Of a stretch of 64,000 nt of DNA, positions 9,021 through 18,849 are shown piece by piece. Location of the stretch: the NCBI GenBank assembly GCA_021776455.1, contig JAJFFX010000057.1, positions 1-64,000 of the forward strand, given 5' to 3'. The DNA is from Hyphococcus sp. (lineage in GTDB: Bacteria; Pseudomonadota; Alphaproteobacteria; Caulobacterales; Parvularculaceae). The position numbers were made by a program, and so were the translations under genes. How positions within the stretch are numbered: the stretch's first letter is position 1; every line of letters starts with the position of its first letter. Under the pieces are notes generated by a model. It made no database searches and was not told where the DNA came from. It saw nothing but the letters and a program-made list of their open reading frames with translations.

Positions 9021-12000
9021 TCAACCCGCGGCAAGATAGCGCGCGAAAGCGTGATCGAGCATCGCCTCGGGAAGCGCCATAAGCCGCGCCTCAAAGGTCC
9101 ATAGCAAAGCCGATTTGATCTTATGACCCGGATAGATTTCCTGAAGCAGTGCGCGATAGGCGGCCATTTGCGCGACATAGGCGGGCGATGCGTCGGCAAC
9201 ATCCTTCGGTGGCGGGCGGTTGGTTTTATAATCGATAACGAGAATTTCATCCGACCCAACAACCAGCCGGTCAATTTGTCCCGATATTATCAAGCCGGGC
9301 TTGGCGCCTTTCGGCGCACCGGCAATGCTAACTTCGGCGCCTGAGCCAGGGCCAAAGACGGCGGCAAATTGCGGGTCATTTAGAACCGTAAGAATTTCAT
9401 TGCACCAGTGCGTGCGCTCACCGGCATCAATTTGCGGCGCGATACGGGCAAGCAACCGGTCGCCGGCGGCGCGGCGCTTAGAGGTCTCGACATCAGGCAA
9501 AAGTTCGAGCAGGCGGTGAAGCGTCCGCCCACGGAAATACCGGTCGCCAGCAATTGGGGATTGGGCCGGCGTAGGGGCGGCCAGATGCTCAACCCCATCG
9601 GCTGCGGCTTCTTCCTCGTCAGCTAGGCGAGAGGGCGCAAGGCTTAAAGGCGCCGCCTCAGTTTTTGCCGGCTTAAACAACCATGGCGGGGACATGATGT
9701 CGGGCGGCGTTTCCGGCTGATCTGGTCTTTCTATCTCCACCGTTTGCGTACAGTCATAGCGCCGCAACACGTCCTCGTTATCTGGCCAAAACGGTTCCTC
9801 AGATTCGTATACTGCACCGCCAAGCCGGTCGAAGGCGTCTTGCGCCAAAGCATGCCAGGATTTTTCCGTAACCGGCTTGTCGCCAGGTGATTTCTGGTTG
9901 CCCTGTTCAACGCCGCAAATATAAAGCCGGTCTTCAGCGCGCGTCGCCGCGACATAGAGCTGGCGGCGGTATTCTTCATAAGCTTTGCGTATAACTTCTG
10001 CGCGTGCTTCCTCTGTCGTCGGAACGTCTGCGGCCTTGTTCGCCACGAGCAGTGACAGACGCTCGCGGCGTGATGCATGCTCGCTGTCGCGGGCGAGATC
10101 GATCACCGGCCCAATCCGGCGAATATTTGGTCCGCGATGGGCGTCCAGCAAAAACACGATTTTTGACTGCAGGCCCTTGGCGCCATGCACCGTCATCACC
10201 CGCACCGCATCGTTGGAGCGCTCCATTTCGCGTTTGATCTCGCCAGCATTGCTCGTAAACCAATCAATGAACCCTTGTAGAGACCGTGGATGGGCATTTT
10301 CGTAATCAAGCGCCTGACGCAGGAGTTCGTCGATTGCGTCGCGCGAGGCTTCGCTGAGGCGGGCGTAGAACCGGCGCCGTCCGGACGGGGTTCCGGCGTC
10401 AAGAATATGTGTGAAGAACGCATAAGGCCCCTCGCGCAGGCCGCGTGCACGCGCGGCGCTAACCTCATCGGCGGCCTTGCGCCATTTCGGTTGTTCGCTC
10501 GCCCGTTCCCGGAGCGCCGACCACAGGCTTTGCGTCGGCCCGCGCGGATGGGCTAGGGGGAAAAGGTCGGCGTCGTCATCGAAGCCGTATAGAGGCGATT
10601 TTAAAATCTCGGCAAGCGACAGGTCGTCGGAGGACAGCAAGGCGAATTTTGCAAATGACAAAAGGTCTTCCACCGCAGGGTCTTCAATAAGTTTCAACCG
10701 GTCAGCCCCCGCGACACGGACGCCGGCTTGCGCCAGTTGTCGGATAACCTCTTCAAACAAAGCGCCGCGGCTCTGTACAAGGATCATTATGTCACCGGGA
10801 GCAATGGCGCGGCCTTGTGATTCCAGCAACTCGGCGCCGAGCCAGTCTTTGATTGTGGTCGCGATCTTCTGGCTCAGCACTTTCGCTGGCGCGGTCGCTG
10901 CCGGCGCGTCAACCGGCGCATCCCATGGGTTTGTTTTCGGCGTATCCGGCCGCGGCGTTAACGGCCACAGCTCGACAAGGCCGGCCTCGCCCTCGCGTTT
11001 GAGCCCATGCGCCGGCACGCCGCGCTGGCCGAGCCCATCGGCGGCGTTGGCGACAAACAGCGCATCGACAAATTCGAGTACGGGCGCTGTGGAGCGGAAA
11101 GAGACCTGCAGATCAAAATTTCCATAAGCGCCAACCGCGGCGAGCGCCTTGCCAAGCGATGCTTCTTTTTCTTCAAACAGTTCCGCATCCGCGCCCTGAA
11201 ACGAATAGATAGACTGCTTCATATCGCCGACGGCGAAAAAGCTGCGCGCGGAATTCCCTGCGCCGCCGCCGCTTTTAATCTCATTGAGCAGCGCTTCGAT
11301 GATCGCCCATTGCGCTGGTGAAGTGTCTTGCGCCTCGTCGACCAGGATGTGGTCAATGCCCTGGTCGAGCTTATACATCACCCAGGCGCCGTCGGTGGTC
11401 TCCAATAAACGTTGCGTGCGCTTGATCAGGTCGTCGAAATCAAGCGCGGCGCGCGCGGCTTTCATGTCTGCATAGGCGTCAATCAGCACCGACAGGAGAT
11501 GGAGATAAGCGGCGGTGTCGTGATAGATCTTTAACGCTTTCAGGCGGGCCAATTGGGTGACGAAGTGTTCCCGCAGGCCGTCGACATAGGGCCGCACCCA
11601 GGCGTCGATTTTATCGGTGGCGTTGGAGGCGATTTTGTCGCGTGGCGTCCCATCCGTTTTGGTGAACATTGGCAATAGCGCCGCCCACTGTTCCGCGTCG
11701 GCGGTTGCTGCGAGAAAGGTTTTAATCGGAACGGCGCCGAATTTTTTCGGGTTGCCGCCGCTGGCCTCCAGTGCTGCATAAGCGCGCTCAAGCTCGTGCT
11801 TGTCGAGTTGGCCGAGAAATTCCACTTGCAGCATTCCTTCCGTAGTCTGAGGGTCAATGTCGAGCTCAGCGGCGCATCCGCGAATGACGCCATCGAGACC
11901 GCCAAAGCGAGTGAGCGCGGCGTCAAAGCCAAGACGCTTCATCGCTCCTTCGAGCAACAATTCGCGGAGCTGTTTTTCATTATGGCTGCGGGCGAGGCGC

Positions 12001-12542
12001 GAAAGGGCGTTGGCGATGGCCACATCCTTGCTGGCGCGCAAGGCGACGCCATCAAGCGCGGCGTCACGCAATTGTCTCGCCTCACCGTCTTCGATAATCA
12101 CAAATCCTGGCGGCGCCCCGGCTTCCAGCGGGAAGCGCCGCAAAACCTGTTCGCAAAACGAGTGAATGGTCTGGATTTTAAGCCCGCCTGGCGTTTCCAG
12201 CGCGCGGACAAACAGCCGGCGAACAGTGTTGAGGTCGCCGGCGCTGCGTTGCTTCGCAGCGTCGCCTTCAAGCTCGTTCAGCGCATTTACCAGCGTCTCG
12301 TTATCAGCAAGCGCCCATGCGCCAAGCACTTCGAACAAGCGTTCGGCCATTTCTGCGGCGGCTGCTTTAGTAAAGGTGATGCAGAGAATTTTGTTGGGCG
12401 CAGTGTTCGCCAATAACAGGCGCGCTACGCGATTGGTTAAAACCCGGGTCTTGCCCGACCCGGCATTGGCCATCACAAAGGCGGACCGCGTCGGGTCGGC
12501 GGCGAGTATCTGGTTGCGCGTTGCTTTCTTCAGCGGGGTCAT
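9021..12542 (-). CDS. addA: double-strand break repair helicase-nuclease AddA
   Basis: AddA is the UvrD-type helicase and one nuclease of AddAB, which resects double-strand breaks for RecA loading. The product is 1173 aa, normal for the family. Walker A (NAGSGKT) is at residues 26-32, the Walker B/DEAQDT box follows ([13 protein letters not shown]), and late helicase motifs include [11 protein letters not shown]. The C-terminal RecB-type nuclease keeps the IDYKTN core and a QMAAY helix. The start ATG overlaps the addB stop by four bases, so translation is coupled. The many plus-strand ORFs over it are shadows. Confidence 0.97.
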   Translation of the reverse strand: MTPLKKATRNQILAADPTRSAFVMANAGSGKTRVLTNRVARLLLANTAPNKILCITFTKAAAAEMAERLFEVLGAWALADNETLVNALNELEGDAAKQRSAGDLNTVRRLFVRALETPGGLKIQTIHSFCEQVLRRFPLEAGAPPGFVIIEDGEARQLRDAALDGVALRASKDVAIANALSRLARSHNEKQLRELLLEGAMKRLGFDAALTRFGGLDGVIRGCAAELDIDPQTTEGMLQVEFLGQLDKHELERAYAALEASGGNPKKFGAVPIKTFLAATADAEQWAALLPMFTKTDGTPRDKIASNATDKIDAWVRPYVDGLREHFVTQLARLKALKIYHDTAAYLHLLSVLIDAYADMKAARAALDFDDLIKRTQRLLETTDGAWVMYKLDQGIDHILVDEAQDTSPAQWAIIEALLNEIKSGGGAGNSARSFFAVGDMKQSIYSFQGADAELFEEKEASLGKALAAVGAYGNFDLQVSFRSTAPVLEFVDALFVANAADGLGQRGVPAHGLKREGEAGLVELWPLTPRPDTPKTNPWDAPVDAPAATAPAKVLSQKIATTIKDWLGAELLESQGRAIAPGDIMILVQSRGALFEEVIRQLAQAGVRVAGADRLKLIEDPAVEDLLSFAKFALLSSDDLSLAEILKSPLYGFDDDADLFPLAHPRGPTQSLWSALRERASEQPKWRKAADEVSAARARGLREGPYAFFTHILDAGTPSGRRRFYARLSEASRDAIDELLRQALDYENAHPRSLQGFIDWFTSNAGEIKREMERSNDAVRVMTVHGAKGLQSKIVFLLDAHRGPNIRRIGPVIDLARDSEHASRRERLSLLVANKAADVPTTEEARAEVIRKAYEEYRRQLYVAATRAEDRLYICGVEQGNQKSPGDKPVTEKSWHALAQDAFDRLGGAVYESEEPFWPDNEDVLRRYDCTQTVEIERPDQPETPPDIMSPPWLFKPAKTEAAPLSLAPSRLADEEEAAADGVEHLAAPTPAQSPIAGDRYFRGRTLHRLLELLPDVETSKRRAAGDRLLARIAPQIDAGERTHWCNEILTVLNDPQFAAVFGPGSGAEVSIAGAPKGAKPGLIISGQIDRLVVGSDEILVIDYKTNRPPPKDVADASPAYVAQMAAYRALLQEIYPGHKIKSALLWTFEARLMALPEAMLDHAFARYLAAG

Positions 12543-15500
12543 TCATCGCCCCCGTCGCTATTACGGCCGGCGGCGTTGCGCTCACGCCGTCGGGCGAGAT
12601 GGTCATAATCGCCATAGTCGTCCATATATTGCGGGCGCGGTTGCGACAGATAGGCCGTATCCGGATTATTAAAACTTTGCAGCAGGGCGTAAAGCCCGTC
12701 TTCGGCATCGGCTATATGCCTTGCAGCCTTCTCGCCCGTGGCGCCGACATCATCAGCCATCACGCCTTTGCGGCCGACGACGCGAACATATTCAAATCCC
12801 GCGACCGCTGCGGCGCCAAGTTTTTCAAAACCCCCTTTGACGGTAATCAGGCCGGTCAGTGGCAGTTGCGGGCTGAACTTTTTTGTCTGGCTAAGGGTTG
12901 GCGCCGCGCCGGTCTTGTAATCGATGATAACGGCGCCGCCGTCATCAAGCCGGTCGATGCGATCGGCTTTGGCGTTCAGTGAATAAGCAAGGCCGCCCAG
13001 TTCAAACGCCCATGCGCCTTTGTCCTCGACCACCACCGGCTTGCCGATGGCGCCGCGCGCGGCGTCCCAGGCGGAAAACCAGTGCAGGGTCTTCATCGCG
13101 CGATCGCGCCAGAACGGCGTGTGGGTCTCGGTCAGGCCAAATTGCGGCGCATGCTCGGCATATAGCGCTTCAAGGCGGGCCAACCGGTCCTTGGCGCCGG
13201 CCGGCGCGCCTTCCGCGACAAAGACGTGAAAAATTTTATGGAAGAGATTGCCGATATCACGCGAGCCAAACGGCTCATTGAGCGCGTCGAGCTTTTTCAG
13301 GCGTAAAATATAGCGTCCATAAATCGCATAAGGATCGCGCAGCAGTTTCTCGATGCGGGTGACGTAAAAATCGCGCGGGCGGGTAGCAACCGGCGGGCGC
13401 GGTGCGGGCGCGGAAATGGTTTTGAGCTCGCTGGCGGCATTGAGGCGCTGTGCAAGACTATTGTAGTGTTGAAATTGTTCAATTTGCGCCAGGGCGTCCG
13501 CGCCCTTTAAGATATTCTTTAAACGGACAATCCAGCGTGATGGCTTGGTCGGCTTTCCGCCCGCCCGCGTTGAACGGGTCAGCATAACTTCAGGCGCTGC
13601 GGTCAGCTGGGCGAAGTCATGGGCGGCAAGGCCGATACGTTGTTCCGGTGACGGCAGGCCCAGCTTCTCGCGCATCGGGCGCGACAGGAACGGATCAATC
13701 GCTGCATCACGCGGCCAGGCGCCCTCGTTGAGCCCGCCGAGAATGATAACATCGGCGTGCTGTAGCCGCGCTTCCAGAGGGCCAAGGATAGCGATGCGTG
13801 GATGCGCGGGAATGCGCCGACGCACGGTGATCTTTGCAATCAGTTGATCGAAAATCGCGACGTAATCTTCCGGGGCGTCATGAGTGATGGCGACGACAGC
13901 GCCTTGTAATGGCGCGAGTCCTGCAGCGCCGGCCTCGCCATCCTCGCCGCGCCACAAGCGCACAGCGCCGGGCTCGTCGTTGGAGGTTGCGAACAATTCG
14001 GCAATTTGTAGATGGGCCATGAGGCGATCTGTGAAGGGTGCGGCGGATTGCGGCCATTGTTTGAGGCCGCCAAGAAGCCTATCAAGCAATGGCGCAGCGC
14101 CAGATCCATTGTGTTTGTCCGCCTTGATTTTTAAGGCCAATCCATCGCCGCCACCGGTCGGGCGCAACCCTCGCAAGACACGATCCATAGTGTTGACGGC
14201 GCGGGCGCGTTCAGCCTCACCAAAGCCGCCGCCAAAGAGTGGGTGACGCAATATGGTCATCAGCGCGACGGCGTCTGACGGGTCTTTGAGCCACCGCGCC
14301 ACCAGACGAAGATAGGTTCCACACGGACTATTGGCGAAAGGAGTACCGGCGGAATCGTCAACGGTAATATTCCAGCGCCGCAGCTTCATGGCGACGCGCC
14401 GCGACAAATCCCGGTCCGGCGTCACCAGAAAGACGGTTTTGCCCGGCGTCTCGATGGTCTCGCGGATTTTGAGCGCCGCCGCATCCGCCTCACGCTCTTC
14501 GTCGGCGGCCTCAACCAGTATGACTTTATCGAGCGCGGCATCCAGCCTCGGGCGGTCGGCTTTGATCGCCACTGCCCAGTCGCGCCAGCTGTCGGAGGTC
14601 GCCGCCGGGCGCAGCGCCACGGAAAATATCTCCCGCCGCGCTGTTATTGCGGTCGTGTTTTTTGCTGTGGCCGCATTTGGCCATTTCGCCACTGACGGTC
14701 TTTCGGCGCCAAGCTCATCCAGCAATTGCTTCAACCCGGCTTGCGGGTGCGGCGCGTCAATACTGTCCCAAAAGCGTTCGTCAGAGGTAAGGTCAAGCCC
14801 CGGCAAAACCACCGCGCCCATAGGCAGAAGGGCGACTTGGCTCATCATTCGCGCCACCGCCGGCGTCGACCCGGTGGTGCCGGCGATGATCACCGGGTGG
14901 CGGGGCGGCGCGCGCCTCCAGTGTGCGGTTTGCCGGTCGATCAGTTTAACGCGTCGGTCGGCCGGGTCCATCAGCCCGCGTTCTTCAAGATAGGCTGGCC
15001 AGATTTCGGTGATGATGGTGAGGAACGCTAGCGACGCGCGCCAGTGCGCCGCCAGCTCTTCCGGCACAAGCGTTTCCAGCGCTTTCGGCGATATCTCTTC
15101 CGTATAGAAAGAATCAAGCAGCCTGCCAAGTTCGTCAGCGGCGCTGAGCGCGCCGGCCCAGCGTTCCTGTCCTTCAAAGGCGCGGTCCTTTGCGGCGACC
15201 ATTTGTGCTAGGGTCAGACGGCGTTCAATCACGGAGATCGCCGGGGTCAGATCAAGCTCATCGCGTCCCGCGCCTTCAAACACCACGAACTCATCTTCAT
15301 CGATATCGCCAAGCGCGCGGATGCGCGGCATGAGGCTTGCCCGCCCGCCCGGAGCGGCGGATATAAAGGCATCCGTCAGTGCACGAACAGCACGTCTTGT
15401 CGGCAAATAGATACGTGCATCAGCAAGCTTTGTGTCTGGCGCTGCGTCAATAGAAGCGCGCAGCGTCGACGCCAGATCGGTCAGAAACGGGCGCCCGGCG

Positions 15501-15565
15501 TCGATCGTGTAGAGTTGGGGCGCGGCTTCTGAAAATATTATCGAAGTCTGGCGTGCGGAGGTCAC
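12539..15565 (-). CDS. addB: double-strand break repair protein AddB
   Basis: AddB is the partner of AddA, with a helicase-like body that scans for Chi-type sites and a C-terminal RecB-type nuclease (IDYKTG near the end). I chose GTG 15565 because it overlaps the murU stop in a GTGA arrangement, giving 1008 aa. The track's 40-residue head is an Arg-rich out-of-frame read of murU. Only one cysteine is present (SPCGTY), so the four-cysteine iron-sulfur staple known from Bacillus AddB is absent. It is coupled to addA by an ATGA overlap. Confidence 0.95.
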   Translation of the reverse strand: MTSARQTSIIFSEAAPQLYTIDAGRPFLTDLASTLRASIDAAPDTKLADARIYLPTRRAVRALTDAFISAAPGGRASLMPRIRALGDIDEDEFVVFEGAGRDELDLTPAISVIERRLTLAQMVAAKDRAFEGQERWAGALSAADELGRLLDSFYTEEISPKALETLVPEELAAHWRASLAFLTIITEIWPAYLEERGLMDPADRRVKLIDRQTAHWRRAPPRHPVIIAGTTGSTPAVARMMSQVALLPMGAVVLPGLDLTSDERFWDSIDAPHPQAGLKQLLDELGAERPSVAKWPNAATAKNTTAITARREIFSVALRPAATSDSWRDWAVAIKADRPRLDAALDKVILVEAADEEREADAAALKIRETIETPGKTVFLVTPDRDLSRRVAMKLRRWNITVDDSAGTPFANSPCGTYLRLVARWLKDPSDAVALMTILRHPLFGGGFGEAERARAVNTMDRVLRGLRPTGGGDGLALKIKADKHNGSGAAPLLDRLLGGLKQWPQSAAPFTDRLMAHLQIAELFATSNDEPGAVRLWRGEDGEAGAAGLAPLQGAVVAITHDAPEDYVAIFDQLIAKITVRRRIPAHPRIAILGPLEARLQHADVIILGGLNEGAWPRDAAIDPFLSRPMREKLGLPSPEQRIGLAAHDFAQLTAAPEVMLTRSTRAGGKPTKPSRWIVRLKNILKGADALAQIEQFQHYNSLAQRLNAASELKTISAPAPRPPVATRPRDFYVTRIEKLLRDPYAIYGRYILRLKKLDALNEPFGSRDIGNLFHKIFHVFVAEGAPAGAKDRLARLEALYAEHAPQFGLTETHTPFWRDRAMKTLHWFSAWDAARGAIGKPVVVEDKGAWAFELGGLAYSLNAKADRIDRLDDGGAVIIDYKTGAAPTLSQTKKFSPQLPLTGLITVKGGFEKLGAAAVAGFEYVRVVGRKGVMADDVGATGEKAARHIADAEDGLYALLQSFNNPDTAYLSQPRPQYMDDYGDYDHLARRRERNAAGRNSDGGDE

Positions 15566-16296
15566 CTGGCGCTCGCTTTGAGGCGCGCTTCGGCGGCGGC
15601 GTGTCCGGCCGGATCGCCGACATGCATCCACGAGCCTTGATGTATGGCGCCGAAAAGCCGGCCGTGCGTCTGGGCGCGGTCCCAAAGTAATTTCGTCGAA
15701 AATGCGCCGTCAGGTCCTTCATCGATCAGCGCCGGCGAAATCAGTTGCAGGCCAGTGAAAACAAATTGCGCGGATTCGCCCTGGCGCAGGGTGATACGCC
15801 CATCCACGCTCTGATCAAAGTCACCCTTGCCGTCATAGCCGCTGGTTTTCTCGATCGGGATCAGAAGTAAAAGCGCATCCATTTGCCGAGCGTCCCAATG
15901 CCGCGTTAGCGTCGCGCAGGCCTCCGCACCGTCGGCGTCAATCAGGATCGCGTCGGTGTTGGTGCAGAAAATCGCTTTGTCGCCAAAATGGGGGCGGGCT
16001 TTTTTAAGGCCGCCGCCTGTCTCAAGCAGTAGGCCGCGTTCATCGGAAATGATTATCTCCGGCGTGGTGCGGGCGCGCAAATGTTGTTCCATCGCTTCTG
16101 CAAGGTAATGCACATTGACCACGGCTCTCGTAATGTCGGCGGCGGCAAAGCGATCCAGCGCATAGTCTATAAGCGCTTTGCCGGCGACTTTGACGAGCGG
16201 CTTTGGCGTATCCTCCGCAAGCGGACGCATCCGCGTGCCGAGCCCTGCGGCGAGCACCATTGCGGTGGTTGGGGCAGTGGTGGGTTTTCTAGTCAT
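15562..16296 (-). CDS. murU: N-acetylmuramate alpha-1-phosphate uridylyltransferase (MurU-like)
   Basis: A nucleotidyltransferase of 244 aa. The signature VLAAGLGTRMRPLAEDTPKP (residues 14-33) binds the nucleotide, and CTNTDAILID matches the metal-binding Asp region. With the adjacent AmgK-like kinase it fits the pathway that turns recycled MurNAc into MurNAc-1-phosphate and then UDP-MurNAc, bypassing the fosfomycin-sensitive MurA step. The gene overlaps the kinase (ATGA at 16293-16296) and addB (GTGA). Substrate is inferred from family and context. A generic sugar-1-phosphate nucleotidyltransferase is the alternative. Confidence 0.85.
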   Translation of the reverse strand: MTRKPTTAPTTAMVLAAGLGTRMRPLAEDTPKPLVKVAGKALIDYALDRFAAADITRAVVNVHYLAEAMEQHLRARTTPEIIISDERGLLLETGGGLKKARPHFGDKAIFCTNTDAILIDADGAEACATLTRHWDARQMDALLLLIPIEKTSGYDGKGDFDQSVDGRITLRQGESAQFVFTGLQLISPALIDEGPDGAFSTKLLWDRAQTHGRLFGAIHQGSWMHVGDPAGHAAAEARLKASAR

Positions 16297-17378
16297 GGCG
16301 CCAGCTCTGGCAAATGCGCAGCAATGAAACTGCGCAAAGGCGCCAATGGTTCGCGCGCCAGGTCATTACGGAAAAGCGCTTCAACCCGCGGCAGGAAGTT
16401 GAGGTAGTGTGGTTTGTTATCGCGCCGCGCGAGGCGGGCAAAAATGCCGAGGATCTTTGCGTTACGCTGCGCGGCAAGGATGGCGTAGTCGTTCATGAAC
16501 GCCGCCTTGTCGAGGCCGTCGGCAGCGCGCGCATAATGTTCAATCATTGCCGCGGCCAAAGCCGGCGCGACATCGCGGCGGGCGTCTTCCAGCAGCGAGA
16601 CGACATCATAGGCGGCATGGCCGTAAAGTCCGTCTTGAAAATCGATGATTCCGGTGCGGGCGGCTGTTTTGCGCTTCGGCAGCCACAACAGGTTCTCCGC
16701 ATGATAATCGCGCAGCACGATCTGGTGCGGCGGCGACAATGCGCTTGCGAGGTTTTGAAAAATGTCGCGATATTCCGCTTGCAGACTTTCCGGCGCGGGC
16801 ACGGATTTTTTTAACGGCCAATACCAGTCGATGAGAAGGCCAGCCTCGGTACACAGCGCCATCGCGTCATAGCTTGCCATCGCGTAATTGTCATGGGCCG
16901 GGCGCGCTGGCGGATTTTGTCTGAGTGTGAGCAAAGCATCGATGGCGCTGCGATAAAGCTCAGTTTCGTTCGCTGCACCGGCTACGCGCGCATAAAGATC
17001 GTCGCCAAGGTCTTCGATCAGTGCAAGGCCCTTAGCGGCGTCAGTGGCGAAAATTTCCGGCGTCGATAGTCCGGCGCCGCGCAGCGCCGCGGCAATAGCG
17101 ATGAAGGCGTTGAGGTTCGCCCCGGCAAGGCGCGCCATGGCATTATAGCCAAGCGCGCGGCGCTCCTCTTGGCTTGCCTCCCGCGGGCAGGGCGCGCTTT
17201 CCGCTGATGGCGGCGCGATCATTAACACCGCTTTGCGGCCATTGTGCTCGGCGCGCATATAGCTACGCGTTGAGGCGTCCCCGGCGAGCGGGCGCAGCTT
17301 TGCGCCCTCCCAGCCGGCGAGCATCAGAAATTGCGCATGCGCGCGCGCTGTGTTTGAGCCGCTCATCGCCGGGACCAT
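16293..17378 (-). CDS. amgK: anomeric MurNAc/GlcNAc kinase (AmgK-like aminoglycoside phosphotransferase fold)
   Basis: A 361-aa kinase of the APH/choline-kinase fold. It has a Brenner-type catalytic loop (LRDYHAENLLW) and the DFG-equivalent IIDFQDGLYG. The N-terminal GDASTRSY segment is typical of AmgK-like enzymes. The predicted reaction is ATP-dependent phosphorylation of MurNAc (and GlcNAc) at C1, feeding MurU next door. It lies between tsaE and murU, the usual alphaproteobacterial position. The start could also be the ATG at 17366 (MSGSN). Confidence 0.87.
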   Translation of the reverse strand: MVPAMSGSNTARAHAQFLMLAGWEGAKLRPLAGDASTRSYMRAEHNGRKAVLMIAPPSAESAPCPREASQEERRALGYNAMARLAGANLNAFIAIAAALRGAGLSTPEIFATDAAKGLALIEDLGDDLYARVAGAANETELYRSAIDALLTLRQNPPARPAHDNYAMASYDAMALCTEAGLLIDWYWPLKKSVPAPESLQAEYRDIFQNLASALSPPHQIVLRDYHAENLLWLPKRKTAARTGIIDFQDGLYGHAAYDVVSLLEDARRDVAPALAAAMIEHYARAADGLDKAAFMNDYAILAAQRNAKILGIFARLARRDNKPHYLNFLPRVEALFRNDLAREPLAPLRSFIAAHLPELAP

Positions 17379-17388
17379 ACGCGATTCT

Positions 17389-17850
17389 TCAAATTAATCC
17401 CGCTGCCTGCAATCGCTTGCGCCAGATTTCCGGCCCCTCAATATCAACCCTGCGGCCGCCGCTTTGTTCGATGTGGAAAACTAGCCGTAAAGGGCCAGAT
17501 GGTAATAATCCCTCAATCCTGTCCGGCCATTCGATCAGGCAAATACCGTCGGCCAGGGCGTCTTCGAAGCCAAGTTCCCAGACGTCGTGCGCGCGCTCCA
17601 GCCGGTAAAGGTCGAAATGCCAGAGTGCGGCGTCAGTATTTTTGTATGTCTCCACCAGCGTAAACGTCGGGCTCGGGACATCGCGCGCGCCGCAAAAAGC
17701 TTTGATGAGCCCGCGCGCGCAAACCGTCTTGCCGGCGCCGAGCGGACCTTCAAGGCAGATAATGTCGCCGGTTTGCAGGCCCGCGGCGAGCCCTGCGCCG
17801 AATTGCGCGGTGGCGTTTTCATCCGGCAGAAATATAGAAGCGAGCCTCAT
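17389..17850 (-). CDS. tsaE: tRNA N6-threonylcarbamoyladenosine synthesis ATPase TsaE
   Basis: TsaE is the small ATPase that works with TsaB and TsaD to put threonylcarbamoyl on A37 of ANN-decoding tRNAs. The product is 153 aa. The P-loop GPLGAGKT is at residues 35-42, followed by PSPTFTLVETY and the HFDLYRL segment typical of the family. It appears to be the first gene of the tsaE-amgK-murU-addB-addA operon, with 10 bases before the kinase. The promoter should be in the 17851-18019 gap shared with the divergent ferredoxin. I saw no strong motif there. Confidence 0.95.
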   Translation of the reverse strand: MRLASIFLPDENATAQFGAGLAAGLQTGDIICLEGPLGAGKTVCARGLIKAFCGARDVPSPTFTLVETYKNTDAALWHFDLYRLERAHDVWELGFEDALADGICLIEWPDRIEGLLPSGPLRLVFHIEQSGGRRVDIEGPEIWRKRLQAAGLI

Positions 17851-18016
17851 GGCGAGCCATATCGGCGGGAATTCTCATCGATGCAAGCCTCACGGATGCT
17901 GCAGATAATGCCGTGCGGTCACTTTTGGGGCTTGCCGTCTGGAGCAGACGCCTTAAATGACGCCCTTCAAGACTTTGCGTAAGGCCGGCTCTGACCGGCG
18001 ACCGGGAAGAGACTAA

Positions 18017-18340
<324 letters not shown>

Positions 18341-18389
18341 GGCGCGGGCCGCTCTTGACGACTGCCCTAGGGTGTCGTTTCATGAACAA

Positions 18390-18845
18390 ATGCAGAACAA
18401 TGATGCACCTCTAATTGACGAGGGCGATGTGCTGTCGCGCCCGGACCAGACCACCATCCTGACCCGCGGGGTTGTCCGCCTATTCGTTGAATTGGGGTTC
18501 TCGCCGCTGATCGAATTCAAACTCGCCAATGGCCGCCGCGTCGATGTCGCCGGGCTTGACCGCAAGGGCCGGCTGACAGTGGCGGAGGTGAAATCCTGCC
18601 GCGCTGATTTCGAATGCGACGGCAAATGGACGGATTATCTCGGGTTTTGCGATTATTTTTATTTTGCCGTTGATCCGACCTTTCCGCTGGAGCTGTTGCC
18701 GGCGTCAGAAGGGCTCATTCTCGCTGACGCCTATGGCGCGATGATCAAGAGGCCCGCAGAAGAGCGCGTGATGGCGGCGGGGCGGCGCAAAGCGGTCACC
18801 TTGAGGTTCGCCCGTCAGGCGGCGCGGCGGGCCTTTTCAGAATAG
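18390..18845 (+). CDS. mmcB: MmcB family DNA repair protein
   Basis: The core resembles MmcB, an alphaproteobacterial SOS-linked protein needed for mitomycin C resistance in Caulobacter. Conserved segments include GRRVDVAGLDRKGRLTVAEVKS and DYLGFCDYFYFAV. The D...EVKS arrangement resembles a PD-(D/E)xK nuclease core, and the C-terminal RRKAVTLRFARQAARR is typical. The start is uncertain: ATG 18390 (151 aa) is used, GTG 18372 or ATG 18312 are alternatives, and none has a clear Shine-Dalgarno site. I did not find a convincing LexA box upstream. Confidence 0.85.
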   Translation: MQNNDAPLIDEGDVLSRPDQTTILTRGVVRLFVELGFSPLIEFKLANGRRVDVAGLDRKGRLTVAEVKSCRADFECDGKWTDYLGFCDYFYFAVDPTFPLELLPASEGLILADAYGAMIKRPAEERVMAAGRRKAVTLRFARQAARRAFSE

Positions 18846-18849
18846 CTGC

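Noticed and set aside
11796-12416. 206-aa plus-strand ORF over addA
   Set aside because: Opposite-strand shadow of addA with no family resemblance.
14331-14993. 220-aa plus-strand ORF over addB
   Set aside because: Ser/Arg-rich shadow of the addB frame with no start signal; addB is well supported.
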